Shown here in pieces: positions 50,028 through 61,432 of a DNA stretch of 64,000 bases. A program made the translations under genes and the position numbers. Position 1 is the stretch's first letter. Each line of letters starts with the position of its first letter. The stretch lies in contig NC_087063.1 in NCBI RefSeq assembly GCF_963678635.1, positions 15,319,006-15,383,005 of the forward strand, given 5' to 3'. The notes beneath the pieces are model-generated. The model saw only the letters and a list, made by a program, of their open reading frames with translations. It searched no databases and was not told where the DNA came from. The DNA is from Symsagittifera roscoffensis. Taxonomy: Eukaryota > Xenacoelomorpha > Acoela > Convolutidae.

Positions 50028-52445
50028 ATGGAGTTGACTATCACAAGCTCCACCAGTAAGTCTAGAGGGCCGAGCAACGAAAGGAAGAACGTGGCCGCAG
50101 CGGAGAAGCAGCTGGAGTCGATGGTGTATCGACTGACACAAGAGGGAGGCAGGTGGCCTTTCCTGACACCAAGGCTGGAGAACGCCACGGAGAAGACAAG
50201 AGAGGATGCCCCACCTCTTGTGAAGCAAATCTGGAATTTTCTTGGGGAGCAGCTGGAAGTGGCCGAGAAGAGGCAGATGACGGTGGCCAGGTTCGTCACA
50301 GCAGCCAACGAGGTCACGATTGGAGGATTCTGGAGGGAGCACGCAAGGGGTGAGCTGAGGACGAGGAGGGATCACGAGATTCTTGAGTTCTTGAGTCCTT
50401 GTTTGGGAAAGGAGTTCATGGCTGGAGTGTACAGCGCGAAAGAGACCATCTTTGGAGCCTTCATACAGGAAATCTTGAACATGCCCACCAGTCTGTTGTT
50501 GGCACTGTACCTGGTTTACCCAAGGTACCTGTTCAATATGGGCCCAGCGTACATGTTCAGTCGGGGCGTGGACACATTCCGGATTGACGGGTACTTGGCA
50601 TTGGTGCTTCTAACCCATGGGGAACTGATGTCATTTCACCGACTAAGGAAGTACGGAGAGCCTCTGTCGATGGGAAGAACACACTCGAGTATTGACACCT
50701 ATTCGTATAAGTGTGCTGCCGGACTAAAGACGCTGCTAGTGCAGTACCTACTGATGCAAAACCGGCACCTGACTGGTGAAGAAAAGAGCCCGAAGACGCG
50801 AGATGAGTGGATGAAAGTGAATGGGGGCATGCCTCTGTTGACGGACCTATGCCTGGCCATGAGATCGGACCCCATGGGGATGATCCGGGGGCTAGAGGAG
50901 GTCGTAACCTGCATTTATGGACCGGCCGTCACGTACGCGTTTCCAGATCCTCTGGTGACAGCTTATCGCTACTCAGTGACCCACTTGAGCCTCATAAGCA
51001 TACTAGATGGCACGACACTCAATTGGTGTCAGCAGGAGGTGCTAAGGGCACAAATGAGCAACACGGTGCTCCTCGGAAAGGTGAAGGATCCGGAGTTGGT
51101 GACATACATTTTCCGAGGACAACTGCAGTGCAGAATGGGAGGTAAGCGCGAAGGCCCCATCGAAACCTATACCAAGTTCTGGAACCTAAATCCCCTGACA
51201 GCAAATGGACAAGAGATCTCGAGAATTCCCGCATGGAAGAAAAGCTTCGAGTTGGTGAAAAGGGAGCTAGAGGCGATATTGGAGAAGGAAGTCCTACCAG
51301 CAAGCATTCCAGAGTTTCCAACAGTGAGGAGAATGACCCTGGGGATGAACAGCTCCCTGGTGGTCCCGTCCCTGTTCGCGAGAGCAGCAACCGAAGAACA
51401 ACAGAGGGAGTTCATCGATGGCTGGGATCCCCTCTTCATCGGCTACACTGCAGCAATTTATTTTCATACCAGCGATGCGAAAATAAATTCATGGACAACT
51501 CAAGCCAAGAAAATGAGAGGCTCGATGCCCCCGAAATTCGAGGTGCGAGAAGCCTTGAGAATACTTGAGCGGGCAGGTCTGGAGAACAACTTGCCGGTGT
51601 GGGATGATGGCAGGATGATCGTGGAGGAAGGACACATCGCACTGAAAGGAGATGAGATGATGTTTGCCACGAGGAGATTCCGGGCACCTTACGGACTGGA
51701 GCAAGTGGAGATGAGACAGGAGGGGAAGGAGCTGGATGCAGCAGGCCCATTGTATGTGGCTCTGACAGATTACAAGAAAACGGGTCCGACGACACCGTCA
51801 CCCCTATCGGTGGGCACCCCTGGGGATAAAAGGAGCGGCCCTGTAGAAGATCGATTCAGGAGGATTCTTGAGAAAAGAGGAGTAGAATCAGGAGAGGAAA
51901 GCATGGACGAGACTCTCAGCGAGGCAGGAGAGGATATGGAAGTGGGAAACACACCAGAGCCAAAACCATCAGAGGAGGAATTCACCACTCAAGAACTGTT
52001 AAAGGATCTGAGCGGAGAAAATTGGGCAGACACTGCCACGCCACCTCTGACCTCATCTCCCCGCAAGAATCTAGAGTTACCATTGACGAGCGAGACTCCT
52101 AATATGGGAATGATTTTACTGAGCGCAGAAGGAAGGGAGAAGAACACCTTCGAGGGAAACAGGGATGCGTTCCTAGGCACTCTGGATGAGGACGCTTGGC
52201 GAGAATTCTTGAGCGATTTCAATCGAGAAGTGAATGACGAGATCACATTGGATGATTTCAAGGAAGAGCTGTGGGACACGGTGGTGAAGTTCGGAGAGCC
52301 TGTCCTGATGGGGACAGGTCTGGAGGAGAAAGCTAGAGGAGAACTGCTGAGCAAGATGGTCAAGTTGAGGAAGGCATCACGGAAGACCAAAGAAGACAAA
52401 TGTAAATACAGCTCTACTCAAAACAAAAAACTGACAATAAAATAA
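50028..52445 (+). CDS. ORF C: 805-aa orphan protein
   Basis: ATG at 50028 lies one codon after the ORF B stop (TGA AGT ATG), in the same frame, so B and C could be cotranslated by reinitiation or readthrough, or be one ORF split by a nonsense change. The 805 codons are uninterrupted. The N-terminal 560 residues look globular and helical with no signature I know. One hydrophobic helix (SLLLALYLVYPRYLF, about residues 155-170) could be membrane-seeking but lacks a clear TM context. From about 590 on it is Pro/Glu/Ser-rich and acidic. No signal peptide, protease or nucleic-acid motif was seen. Confidence 0.75.
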   Translation: MELTITSSTSKSRGPSNERKNVAAAEKQLESMVYRLTQEGGRWPFLTPRLENATEKTREDAPPLVKQIWNFLGEQLEVAEKRQMTVARFVTAANEVTIGGFWREHARGELRTRRDHEILEFLSPCLGKEFMAGVYSAKETIFGAFIQEILNMPTSLLLALYLVYPRYLFNMGPAYMFSRGVDTFRIDGYLALVLLTHGELMSFHRLRKYGEPLSMGRTHSSIDTYSYKCAAGLKTLLVQYLLMQNRHLTGEEKSPKTRDEWMKVNGGMPLLTDLCLAMRSDPMGMIRGLEEVVTCIYGPAVTYAFPDPLVTAYRYSVTHLSLISILDGTTLNWCQQEVLRAQMSNTVLLGKVKDPELVTYIFRGQLQCRMGGKREGPIETYTKFWNLNPLTANGQEISRIPAWKKSFELVKRELEAILEKEVLPASIPEFPTVRRMTLGMNSSLVVPSLFARAATEEQQREFIDGWDPLFIGYTAAIYFHTSDAKINSWTTQAKKMRGSMPPKFEVREALRILERAGLENNLPVWDDGRMIVEEGHIALKGDEMMFATRRFRAPYGLEQVEMRQEGKELDAAGPLYVALTDYKKTGPTTPSPLSVGTPGDKRSGPVEDRFRRILEKRGVESGEESMDETLSEAGEDMEVGNTPEPKPSEEEFTTQELLKDLSGENWADTATPPLTSSPRKNLELPLTSETPNMGMILLSAEGREKNTFEGNRDAFLGTLDEDAWREFLSDFNREVNDEITLDDFKEELWDTVVKFGEPVLMGTGLEEKARGELLSKMVKLRKASRKTKEDKCKYSSTQNKKLTIK

Positions 52446-53830
52446 TCAAGAGTGTAAGGGGGGATAAAGTCGGAACTAGTAATATAATTAAAAGTACTAA
52501 TATCCTTAAGGCTGGAGCAGGGGGGAGGCAAGAGTTGGAAGGGTTGGATGGAGACAAGGAAGTCGAATCAGTGATGATAACGACAACGCCCCCGAGTAAA
52601 GGCGTGAGGTCTCGCAAGAGGAAGAGAGACGTGGAGGGATTGGTCAGTCCTTCAGCGGATGCGGTCTCGGAGAAAAACTTGAGAGAGACGGCCCCAATGG
52701 TTCTGGCACGATGGAAGACAGCAGCCTACAAGAGTAGCTACGAGTCAAGGAAACTGCTCGACGTAGAAAGAGAGATGAAAATCCCCACCAGCTCAACAAC
52801 GGAAGAAGACTTCAAGCCTCAAAGGACAAAAATGAAGCGGGGTTTGACGAGCGGGCAGACCTGGGAAGTGGACGTCGGCAAAGAATGGGTCTCAAATGAG
52901 CACCAGGCTACTGGGAAGCAAGTGACTAGCGATCCTCTTGAGAAGAATAAAACGAGGAACACCTCCCGACCGTGGTGGGTGGCCCTGAAAACATTGCAGG
53001 AATTGGAGGACTGCCTGAAGAAGCTCGACAGTGGAGTGTCACGCAAACGACGCAACTGGGCTACCCAGCAGAAGGCTGATATCAACAAAGTGGAATTGGG
53101 GAGTCAACTGAAGAGAACTTGGCAGAACTTGTTAAAGGATCATTTTGAAGAAGCGATGAGAACATCCTCATCGGCATCGCCGTTGATGGCGAATCCCTTC
53201 ATTAGAAACGCAGGACAACTGATGTTTGCGTAGAGCCTGTTGGGAATAGAGTTAGAGACACTGACTTCGTACGATAAGTTGAAATTGGGAGGAAAGAATC
53301 TAGAGGTGTATCGAGTACTGGTGCAGCACGTTGCTAGGGATAACTCAGGCTTGAGTCTGGCAAGGAGGAAGGATGCTACCTGTTTCTTGAGGTGGACAAT
53401 GTCGATGATGACTGATAGTACCATCCTAGCATGTCACCAGAGAGCAGTTGGAAGCAAGACGCTGGAAAGGAGAGTCTCCGCAGTCATCTTGAACGTGTAC
53501 CAGAAAACTGGGATAGAAAAGGAGGATGGTTCTAGGCAGTCTCTAGAGAGCCACAAGAAGTTAGATGAGATACGGAGATTCTACAACAAGAAGTTCGAGG
53601 AGAAACACGACGTACACCGTAACTTGGCTTCGTCAGGAGAGTACTTGAAACCCAACAAAAAGGGAGAGTACCAGTATGTGTCTGGAGTGATGGGGATGGC
53701 ATACAACCCTTTCTTGGACTTGGAAGCTGGAGGTGCCCACAGAAACTACGAGGTGGCGGAGCTGCTGAAGTGCTGGACAGAGAAGATAATGGAGATAGAC
53801 ACTGTGGAGAGAGAGAGAGACCTAGCCTAG
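52406..53830 (+). CDS. ORF D: orphan basic/acidic protein broken by in-frame TAG
   Basis: The frame is open from 52406, overlapping the end of ORF C in the -1 register; the first ATG is 52574. It carries a likely nuclear localisation signal (RSRKRKRD) about 12 residues after that ATG. TAG at 53231-53233 interrupts after ...GQLMFA, but the same frame continues to TAG at about 53828-53830. That suggests one protein of about 420 residues with a Gln-to-stop or similar change. The second half (LKLGGKNLEVYRVLVQHVARD...) is helical, with no family recognised. Confidence 0.6.
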
Positions 53831-53897
53831 GTTTGATTCTCGAGAAAACACCGGAAGTAATAAGTGTGCCGCGTCAAGTAAAAGAGTCGAACTAAAA

Positions 53898-55732
53898 ATG
53901 GGTAACGGGAACGGCATGTTGACCACGAATCTGGGAGTGGTGTGGAAATTGCTCAGGCCCTCCTGTGTCCACATCCCCATGCGAGCCTGATCGAGGAAGT
54001 CACGGAGCGAGTGAGACTAGCGCCGACAGAGGATGAAGATTTGGCGACCTTGAGTATAGTACATAGACTGATCCTGCCTCATGTGAAGGAGTCAAGTGAG
54101 GTGACGAGTGGAACAGGGTCGGTAAAGAAAATGGAGCCGGGCAGTTGTCTTGAATCGACGTGTGGGAATGGCGAGCACACCTGCGATGGACGATCATGCG
54201 TCAGGATACAGTCTTTCCAGAAAGAAGACCTAGTCACCTGGTTTGAAGACATTACCGAAAGGGAGTAGAGTGAGATACAGATAGTCGCTGAGTGTTACGC
54301 GAGTACCACGGTGAGTCTAGCAACAGCTCTGGGATTCTTCTCAAGAATGTGCAGTCTCCAGTCACTGGAGAGGCTAGAGTCAGAACACCACTTGGTGACC
54401 GCGTTGAGCGTGGAGTCATGGCCCGGAGTGTTGCAAGTGACCCAGAAACACATCAAGAGTTGGAAGGTTGGACTCGAAGCGGATATGGGATTTCCCATGA
54501 GCGAAGCCTATGGTCTGCCTCTAAATGCGAAGTCCCTAGTGGGGTCAGTGATGGCCAACATATGTGGCAGCCACTATCCATTACACATGGCGATGGTAGA
54601 AGTATCCAGCCAAAGGGTATTGATAGACAAAGCCTTCTCAGTGCCCAAATGCGTAAGACTGGCTCGGATGTCGCATCATTCACACAAGCTGTTGAGGAAG
54701 ATCCGAGGAACAGTGCCGAAAGAGCAGAGGGACGACTTGAGTGAAATCTGGGGTGAAGAACTTCTAGGTTTGGAGGGCGAAAACACAAGTGACCACGAGA
54801 GACAAAACGTGATCGGGAAACCCATGGTTGGCGCTCCAAACTTGGAAGAGATCGACGCGATACACGAGAAAATGATGGAACTTGAGCCTCTCCTAGAAGC
54901 CTCGGGAGAACGCAATCTTAGGAGCATCGACCTCACACACGGGGATTGTCCATGCCACTGTCTGCCGCAGACAGTGTGGTACCCAGACCACGCCAATCTC
55001 TGCCTGATCTGGGATGTGGAAGAAATCAGGTCGTTGGGACTGCCCAATCATCAGCAAAAGGTGACCATTTTGGTGGTGAGCACGATGCTGGCTCTACGAT
55101 GGATTGAAGAAAATATAGCAAAGTATCGGGAATCGAAGACGCCAACGGCAGAGTCGATTCACGCGATAGGTTACAGCAGGAGACTTGAGTTGTTCGAGAC
55201 CGCATGCAAGGTATTCGCCATACCAATGGAAGTCAGACACATGTGGAGCCGCTTGAGGTTCTTTCCATGGTTTCGCGCGACGTTAACGTCCTGGTTATAC
55301 GTGGTGACGAAGGATCACATGAGGAAACATCAAAAGGAATATCGACAGTTCCAGGCCGAGATAGGACCAGATGCCTTCAAGAGACCTCTGCTGACCCATC
55401 GAAATGCGATCACGAAGGGGTGGAAAAGAGTGGGTAGAGTATCCAGAAACAACACTAGAGCGAGGGAGTCGATACTAGAGGAGGACCTGGCGAAGAATGT
55501 AAGACTGAGTCTTCACAATTCCTTCTGTTTGAACCGGGAGTCGAAGGCGAAGAGCTTACCGTATCAAGTGAAGAGATTGCAGGAGCAAAGGGAGTGGATG
55601 CGATCCTATGAACAGCTGAAGGCTTGGGAGGAGATTGTGATCAGCTCCGATGATGAAGAGGCACTATTGAAACAGATCACAGTGTCAAATATATCTGGGT
55701 CGGGTACCTCGAGGGTGAAGAACACGAGGTGA
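53898..55732 (+). CDS. ORF E: orphan protein, frameshifted and with in-frame TAG
   Basis: An ATG at 53898 (MGNGNGMLTTNLG) appears to lead, after a one-base shift near 53940, into the frame at 53942-54268. That frame has a small Cys-rich patch (CGNGEHTCDGRSC). It stops at TAG 54266-54268 but continues in frame to 55732. The rest (about 490 codons) is helical and basic, with HGDCPCHCLPQTVWYPDH, VTILVVSTMLALRWIEEN and an acidic SSDDEEALL near the end. No domain was recognised; it could fold around the Cys/His clusters. Confidence 0.6.
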
Positions 55733-56168
55733 ACCAGTGGCTCAAAAGGAAATTCTAGAGTCTTGAGTCTTGAGAGGGAGGGGGCTCGAGGGTGAACTTG
55801 GATGAAATCTGGGTTCACGAAAAAGAAATTTTAACAAATGAGATATTGTTATTAATATGCTATATCTATTATATAAATCAAAATGCTGCATGACAATTTC
55901 CTGATTGAATAGGACAAAAGAAATTTTAAATTACCAGCTCAAAAAGCGAGAATTCATAGGTGCAGGTGTGTGCAGATTTTGATTGCTGTTTAGCGATAGT
56001 GTGAAAATTTTATATGGTTGTGAATTTTGGAAGGTAGATAAACTTAAGTCTGCTGCAAACTTCTGTAAATGAACACTGGCACTGTATCGTGAGTGACACT
56101 CGGGCTTCTGGGGGTTCACTGACAGAGGCAGCACGCGATGAGGACATCGTTCTTGAGTCCAGGAGGTA
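55733..56168 (+). other. 3' untranslated region and polypurine tract
   Basis: A purine-rich run (GAGAGGGAGGGGGCTCGAG, about 55771-55789) and AT-rich sequence precede the 3' LTR. AGGAGGTA abuts the LTR (56161-56168) and could be the plus-strand primer. No ORF. Confidence 0.6.
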
Positions 56169-57064
56169 TGTGCCAGTCGGTCATATCTGGAAGTTTGACC
56201 TTGAGGGACACGAAAATACGTGATTTTCGAGTGAAGTTTTATTTTTAAAAATTTCCAATGGAGCTTGTCATGCTCAGTTTTCTCGCAACAACTGAAAACG
56301 AAAAGTGAAAAAGGAGAACGACCGAATTTACAATTGCGGGAAAATACTTAAGAAAACAGCAGGAAATTGCTATTCGCAGTTTCCAGATACAAAATAAGAC
56401 ACGAGTAGAGCCGTCTTATCCTGAAATAGGAGGCGAGATAATCACGAGAGAAGAGAGCAATTATTCAAACTGAACCAGAGTGAACCTTCAACGGAAAGGT
56501 TTACAGCTGGAGTGTCCCAGTGGTTCAGACTAAAACTTCAATTCTGGAGTCTAAATTTATTTCTGTTATTAAAACTGATTAGTATTGAACTTATCAAGTT
56601 ATCTTATTTAATTCTCGAGTTGCTCATTAATTTAATTACTCCTTATCCTCGAAAGCGTCAACATGTGAGTTCCTAATTTAACTTTCTCGAGTGTGTTTTA
56701 TGATTGTTATGTTGAGATAAGGCGAGTTTTAGGTTGATCCATCTGAAATGGATCAAAGTTCCAATGTCCAATAAAAAGTAACTTAACGGATTGTTCCGAC
56801 CCTGTTTTTAACGGCGTTCGTGTATTTTGGGTATTTTGAGACCTAAGTATGGGAACGTTCTTATTTTCTAGAGTGGGGGGATATTTTGGTAGAAGCCTTT
56901 AAGCTGTAACGGGTTCTAGTCTCATGTCGCAAGCGAACCGAATTGGCTCCGTTCGTTCTTGAGGTAGAAAAACACAAGAGATAGTGTCCCTGACTCTTGA
57001 GCCAATGGTTATAGGGCCTATTTTTCTTACGCCTCATATGTGACCGAAGTAGGCGACTGTTACA
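56169..57064 (+). repeat. 3' LTR of the giant element
   Basis: Same 896-bp length as the 5' LTR at a constant offset of 21832. About 24 substitutions separate the two. The AATAAA signal is kept at 56770-56775. Confidence 0.93.
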
Positions 57065-57260
57065 ATTTCTAGAGTGGGGGGTATTTTGGTAGTAGCCTTT
57101 AAGCTGAACACGGTTTGTAGTCTCATGTCGCAAGTGAACCGAAATGGCTCCCACCGCATGAGGTGGAATAATACAAGAGATAGTGTCCCTGACTCTTGAG
57201 CCAATGGTTAAAGGGCCTATTTCTCTTAGCCCCATGAGACTTAAGTAGGCGACTGTTACA
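57065..57260 (+). mobile_element. Old gypsy LTR, 3' part
   Basis: Starts ATTTCTAGAGTGGGG, the sequence that follows GTTCTT in the intact sister LTRs (59143 region), and ends GGCGACTGTTACA. With 33662-34336 it rebuilds the outline of one LTR, with ATT duplicated at the insertion point. Confidence 0.88.
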
Positions 57261-58513
57261 TCATGACGCATGGGTTCGTTAACTCATGCTCGTATGACTG
57301 CTGTTGATCGTCGTCGAATTCCTCTTCTGGTTTTGACCAACCGTAGAGACATCCATTCTCCTGGTCATCGATGTCTGCTTCCTGTGACGCGGATATTTCT
57401 TCTAGGCCCACTAAATCTTTTGCTAACCTCGTCAAGTCTATCGTGTTCACAACAAAATCGTCCCCATATGGATTCAAATTCTTCGTAAGTCTTTACCTGT
57501 AACTCTGTCGTGCTTTTCTCGGGGACTTACCAATCGTCTTCTGCGTCAGGCAAGGTTTCCTTCTTATCTGCCTCGATAATTTCGTTAGGATCCGGGTCCA
57601 AAGATGGGTTTGTTCCTTCTGCCAATACCTCATTCCGATCGATTTTTCTCTGGTGCCCTTCTAATTGACTTCGCAAGCAGGAAAACTCATTAAATAATCA
57701 CCCATATCCATGTCTGCAGGTATAGGCCAGTCCTTTGTGGATGAGTTGTGGGGCTGGAGGTTCTCAAAAGTGCAACTCAGCCAGTGCTGAGTCTGTCAAA
57801 TCAACCATCTTGATGTTTTGCCGTTATCATAAGGAGCCCACTCCATTTCTTCAGGAGTTTCTTAGTACCTTTCGATGGTATCACGTTCTGAGAAACCATC
57901 ACGTAGTCTTCCACTGAGTAAGCTTCTGCGCCAGCTGCCTTCTTGTTAAACTTCTTTCTCTGCTTCACCTGAGCTTGTTATGTCTACACAAGTCATTGAA
58001 CTCCTGCTAACGTCTCAGCACAACTCTTACAAAGACCTGTGATGATGTCTTCTTGGCTTCATAATCAAAGTAAAAGATCATTAGTGGCAGAGCCTTCTGG
58101 TGCTCTGTCAGCATGAAATGCGGACTAATGCCTTTAGTAGAGTGCTCATATGTTTTATAAGCTCACATCACCTGTGGCAAATATCCGACCCCATGAGTCA
58201 TGTATCGGTAACAATACAACCTCAGCATCGACAACAGAGTCCAACTCATCTCTCTACTGGGCCATTTGTCTGTGGGTGGTACTTTGTAGAATGAGACTGG
58301 GCTACTTTGTCTCATGAGTTCCTTTGTAAGCTCACCTACAAAAGCAGTTCCATTGGCTGACTGGAATGTCATCGGTCATCCATGTATAGCTATCAAAGTA
58401 TTATTCAAATGATCGCAAGTCTCTTCAGCTAAGGCTGTTGCGCAGGGCACAGCTTCTGCGTACTTGGTGAAGTGATTGATCATTTCAAGAACCTGGTTGC
58501 AGCCACTATCTGT
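57261..58513 (-). pseudogene. pol: Antisense gypsy pol fragment, unit 1
   Basis: Minus-strand decayed pol: MINHFTKYAEAVPCATA, MTFQSANGTAFVGELTKELM and KKLLKKW, then the acidic tail with NPYGDDFVV and SYEHELTNPCVMM ending at the junction with the LTR. It is the integrase core through Pol C-terminus of a relative of the giant element, with many stops. Its orientation is opposite to that of the flanking LTRs. Confidence 0.82.
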
Positions 58514-59347
58514 TGTGCCAGTCGGTCATTTTTGGAAGTTTGACCTTGTTTTGGAAGTTTAACCATGATCTTGGGGACAAAATTACTTCTTCAAAAATTC
58601 GAAATGACCATGTCATGCTGCAGTTTCTCGCAACAAAAAATCAGAAGTTAATTTGATCGAAAGGAAAACATCAGAATTGCGGAAAAATTGATAAAAGTCA
58701 GTCGAGAGTAAAATTGCTGTCCGCAAATTTACTGCAATCAACAACTTGAGTAGAGCTGCCTTGTTTCTGGTAGAGAGAAACGTGAAATCTTGCGAGAGTA
58801 TCGTCTTTGGGCGAAAGAGAACCTTGACTGGAAAGGAGGCAGATGAAGCCCAATGCCCAATGGTTCAGCAGATTAAACTTGTTAATTTTAAACTACTTAT
58901 TGCAGAAAACTTCTGGAGTTGCTTTACTTAATTCTAGAATCGCGTCACTATGTGAGTACCTAATTCAACTTTCTTGAGTGGCTTTTATGTGATTATATTG
59001 AGATAGGGCGAGTTTTAGGTTGATCCATCTGAAATGGATCAAGGGTTCAATGTCTAATAAAAGTAATTGTATACTAAAGCTTCCGACCCTGTTTTTAATG
59101 GCGTTCGCGTGTTTTAGATATTTCGAGACCTGACCATGAGGGCGTTCTTATTTCTAGAGTGGGGGGTATTTTGGTAGTAGCCTTTAAGCTTAACACGGTT
59201 TGTAGTCTCATGTCGCAAGTGAACCGAAATGGCTCCCACCGCATGAGGTGGAAGAACACAAGAGCTATTTTCCCTGACTCTTGAGCCAATGGTTAAAGGG
59301 CCTATTTCTCTTAGCCTCATATGAGACTTAAGTAGGCGACTGTTACA
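58514..59347 (+). repeat. Gypsy LTR, array copy 2 (834 bp)
   Basis: TGTGCCAGTCGGTCATTTTT to GGCGACTGTTACA, with CTAATAAAAG near 59052. It is homologous to the giant element's LTR, in the same orientation, but of another subfamily. Confidence 0.88.
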
Positions 59348-60597
59348 CCATGACGCATGGGTTCGTTAACTCATGCTCGTATGACTGCTGTTGATCGTCG
59401 TCGAATTCCTCTTCTGGTTTTGACCAATCTTAGAGACATCCATTCTCCTGGTCATCGTTGTCTCCTTCCTGTGACGCGGATATTTCTTCTAGAACACTAA
59501 ATCTTTTGCTAACATCTTCAAGTCAATCGTGTTCACAACAAAATCGTCCCCATATGGATTCTAATTTTTCGTAAGTTTTTTCCTGTAACTCTGTCGTGCT
59601 CTTCTCGGGGACTTACCAATCGTCTTCACGTCAGGCAAGTTTTCCTTCTTATCTGCCTCGATAATTTCGTTAGGATCCGGGTCCAAAGGTGGGTTTGTTC
59701 CTTCTGCCAATACCTCATTCCGATCGATTTTTCTCTGGTGCCCTTCTAATTGACTTCGCAAGCAGGAAAAATCATTAAAAAATCACCCATATCCATGTCT
59801 GCAGTCATAGACCAGTCCTTTGTGGATGAGTTGTCGGGCTGGAGGTTCTCAAAAGTGCACCTCAGCCAGTGCTGAGTCTGTAAAATCAACCATCTTGATG
59901 TTTTGCCGTTATCATAAGGAGCCCACTCCATTTCTTCAGGAGTTTCTTAGTACCTTTCGATGGTATCACGTTCTGAGAAACCATCACGTAGTCTTCCACT
60001 GAGTAAGCTTGTGTGCCAGTTGCCTTCTTGTTAAACTTCTTTCTCTGCTTCGCCTGAGCTTGTTGCATCTACACAAGTCATTGAACTCCTGCTAACGTCT
60101 CAGCACAACTCTTACATAGACCTGTGATGATGTCTTCTTGGCTTCATAATCAAAGTAAAATATCGTTAGTGGCAGAGCCTTCTCGTGCTCTGTCAGCATC
60201 AAATGCGGACTAATGCTTTTAGTAGAGTGCTGATTGGTTTTATAAGCTCACATCGCCTGTGGCAATTATCCGACCCCATGAGTCATGTATCGGTAACAAT
60301 AAAACCTCAGCATCGACAACAGAGTCCAACTCATCTCTCTACTGGGCCATTTGTCTGTGGGTGGTACTTTGTAGAATGAGACTGGGCTACTTTGTCTCAT
60401 GAGTTCCTTTGTAAGCTCACCTACAAAAGCAGTTCCATTGGCTGACTGGAATGTCATCGGTCATCCATGTATAGCTATCAAAGTATTAATCAAATGATCG
60501 CAAGTCTCTTCAGCTAAGGCTGTTGTGCAGGGCACAGCTTCTGCGTACTTGGTGAAGTGATTGATCATTTCAGAACCTGGTTGCAGCCACTATCTGT
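59348..60597 (-). pseudogene. pol: Antisense gypsy pol fragment, unit 2
   Basis: Near-identical to unit 1 (same boundaries: SYEHELTNPCVM end at left, TDSGCNQV start at right). Contains MTFQSANGTAFVGE and NVIPSKGTKKLLKKWSG. Confidence 0.82.
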
Positions 60598-61432
60598 TGT
60601 GCCAGTTGGTCATTTTTGGAAGTTTGACCTTGATTTGGAGGTTTAACCAAGATTTTGGGGACAAAATTACTTCTTCAAAAATTCGAAATGACCATGTCAT
60701 GCTGCAGTTTCTCGCAACAAAAAATCAGAAGTTATTTTGATCGAAAGGAAAACATCAGAAATGCGGAAAAATTGATAAAAGTCAGTCGAGAGTAAAATTG
60801 CTGTCCGCAAATTTACTGCAATCAACAACTTGAGTAGAGCTGCCTTGTTCCTGATAGAGAGAAACGTGAAATCTTGCGAGAGTATCGTCGTTGGGCGAGA
60901 GAGAACCTTGACTGGAAATGAGGACAGATGAAGCCCAATGTCCAATTGTTCAGCAGATTAAACTTATTAATTCAAAATTACTTATTGCAGAAAATTTCTG
61001 GAGTTGCTTTACTTAATTCTAGAGTCGAGTCACTATGTGAGTACCTAATTCAAGTTTCTTGAGTGGCTTTTATGTGATTATATTGAGATAAGGCGAGTTT
61101 TAGGTTGATCCATCTGAAATGGATCAAGGGTTCAATGACTAATAAAAGTAATGGTATACTAAAGCTTCCGACCCTGTTTTTAATGGCGTTCGCGTGTTTT
61201 AGATATTTCGAGACCTGACCATGAGGGCGTTCTTATTTCTAGAGTGGGGGGTATTTTGGTAGTAGCCTTTAAGCTTAACACGGTTTGTAGTCTCATGTCG
61301 CAAGTGAACCGAAATGGCTCCCACCGCATGAGGTGGAAGAACACAAGAGATATTTTCCCTGACTCTTGAGCCAATGGTTAAAGGGCCTATTTCTCTTAGC
61401 CTCATATGAGACTTAAGTAGGCGACTGTTACA
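60598..61432 (+). repeat. Gypsy LTR, array copy 3 (835 bp)
   Basis: Same subfamily and orientation as 58514-59347, with scattered substitutions. Confidence 0.88.

Larger units (their letters stand above)
34337..57064 (+). mobile_element. Giant (22.7-kb) Ty3/gypsy LTR retrotransposon with extra ORFs
   Basis: It is bounded by 896-bp direct LTRs (34337-35232 and 56169-57064), each TG...CA. They differ at about 24 positions with no net indel, roughly 97 percent identical. The order is leader with minisatellites, gag, protease, RT, RNase H, integrase, macro-like domain, then ORFs A to E. Domain order with integrase last is Ty3/gypsy. Most gypsy elements are 5-12 kb, so this is very large, comparable to Ogre-type giants. 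It inserted into an older relative of its own LTR, duplicating only ATT. About nine frameshifts or stops in gag-pol make this copy defective. The coding part is visibly richer in G and C than the host DNA around it. Confidence 0.92.

Noticed and set aside
50028-52445. ORF C as an envelope glycoprotein
   Set aside because: No signal peptide, furin-like site, conserved Cys pattern or terminal membrane anchor. One hydrophobic helix is not enough.
58170-58380. Plus-strand ORFs in the array as genes
   Set aside because: They are the reverse of the integrase core (MTFQSANGTAFVGE), which is coded on the minus strand.
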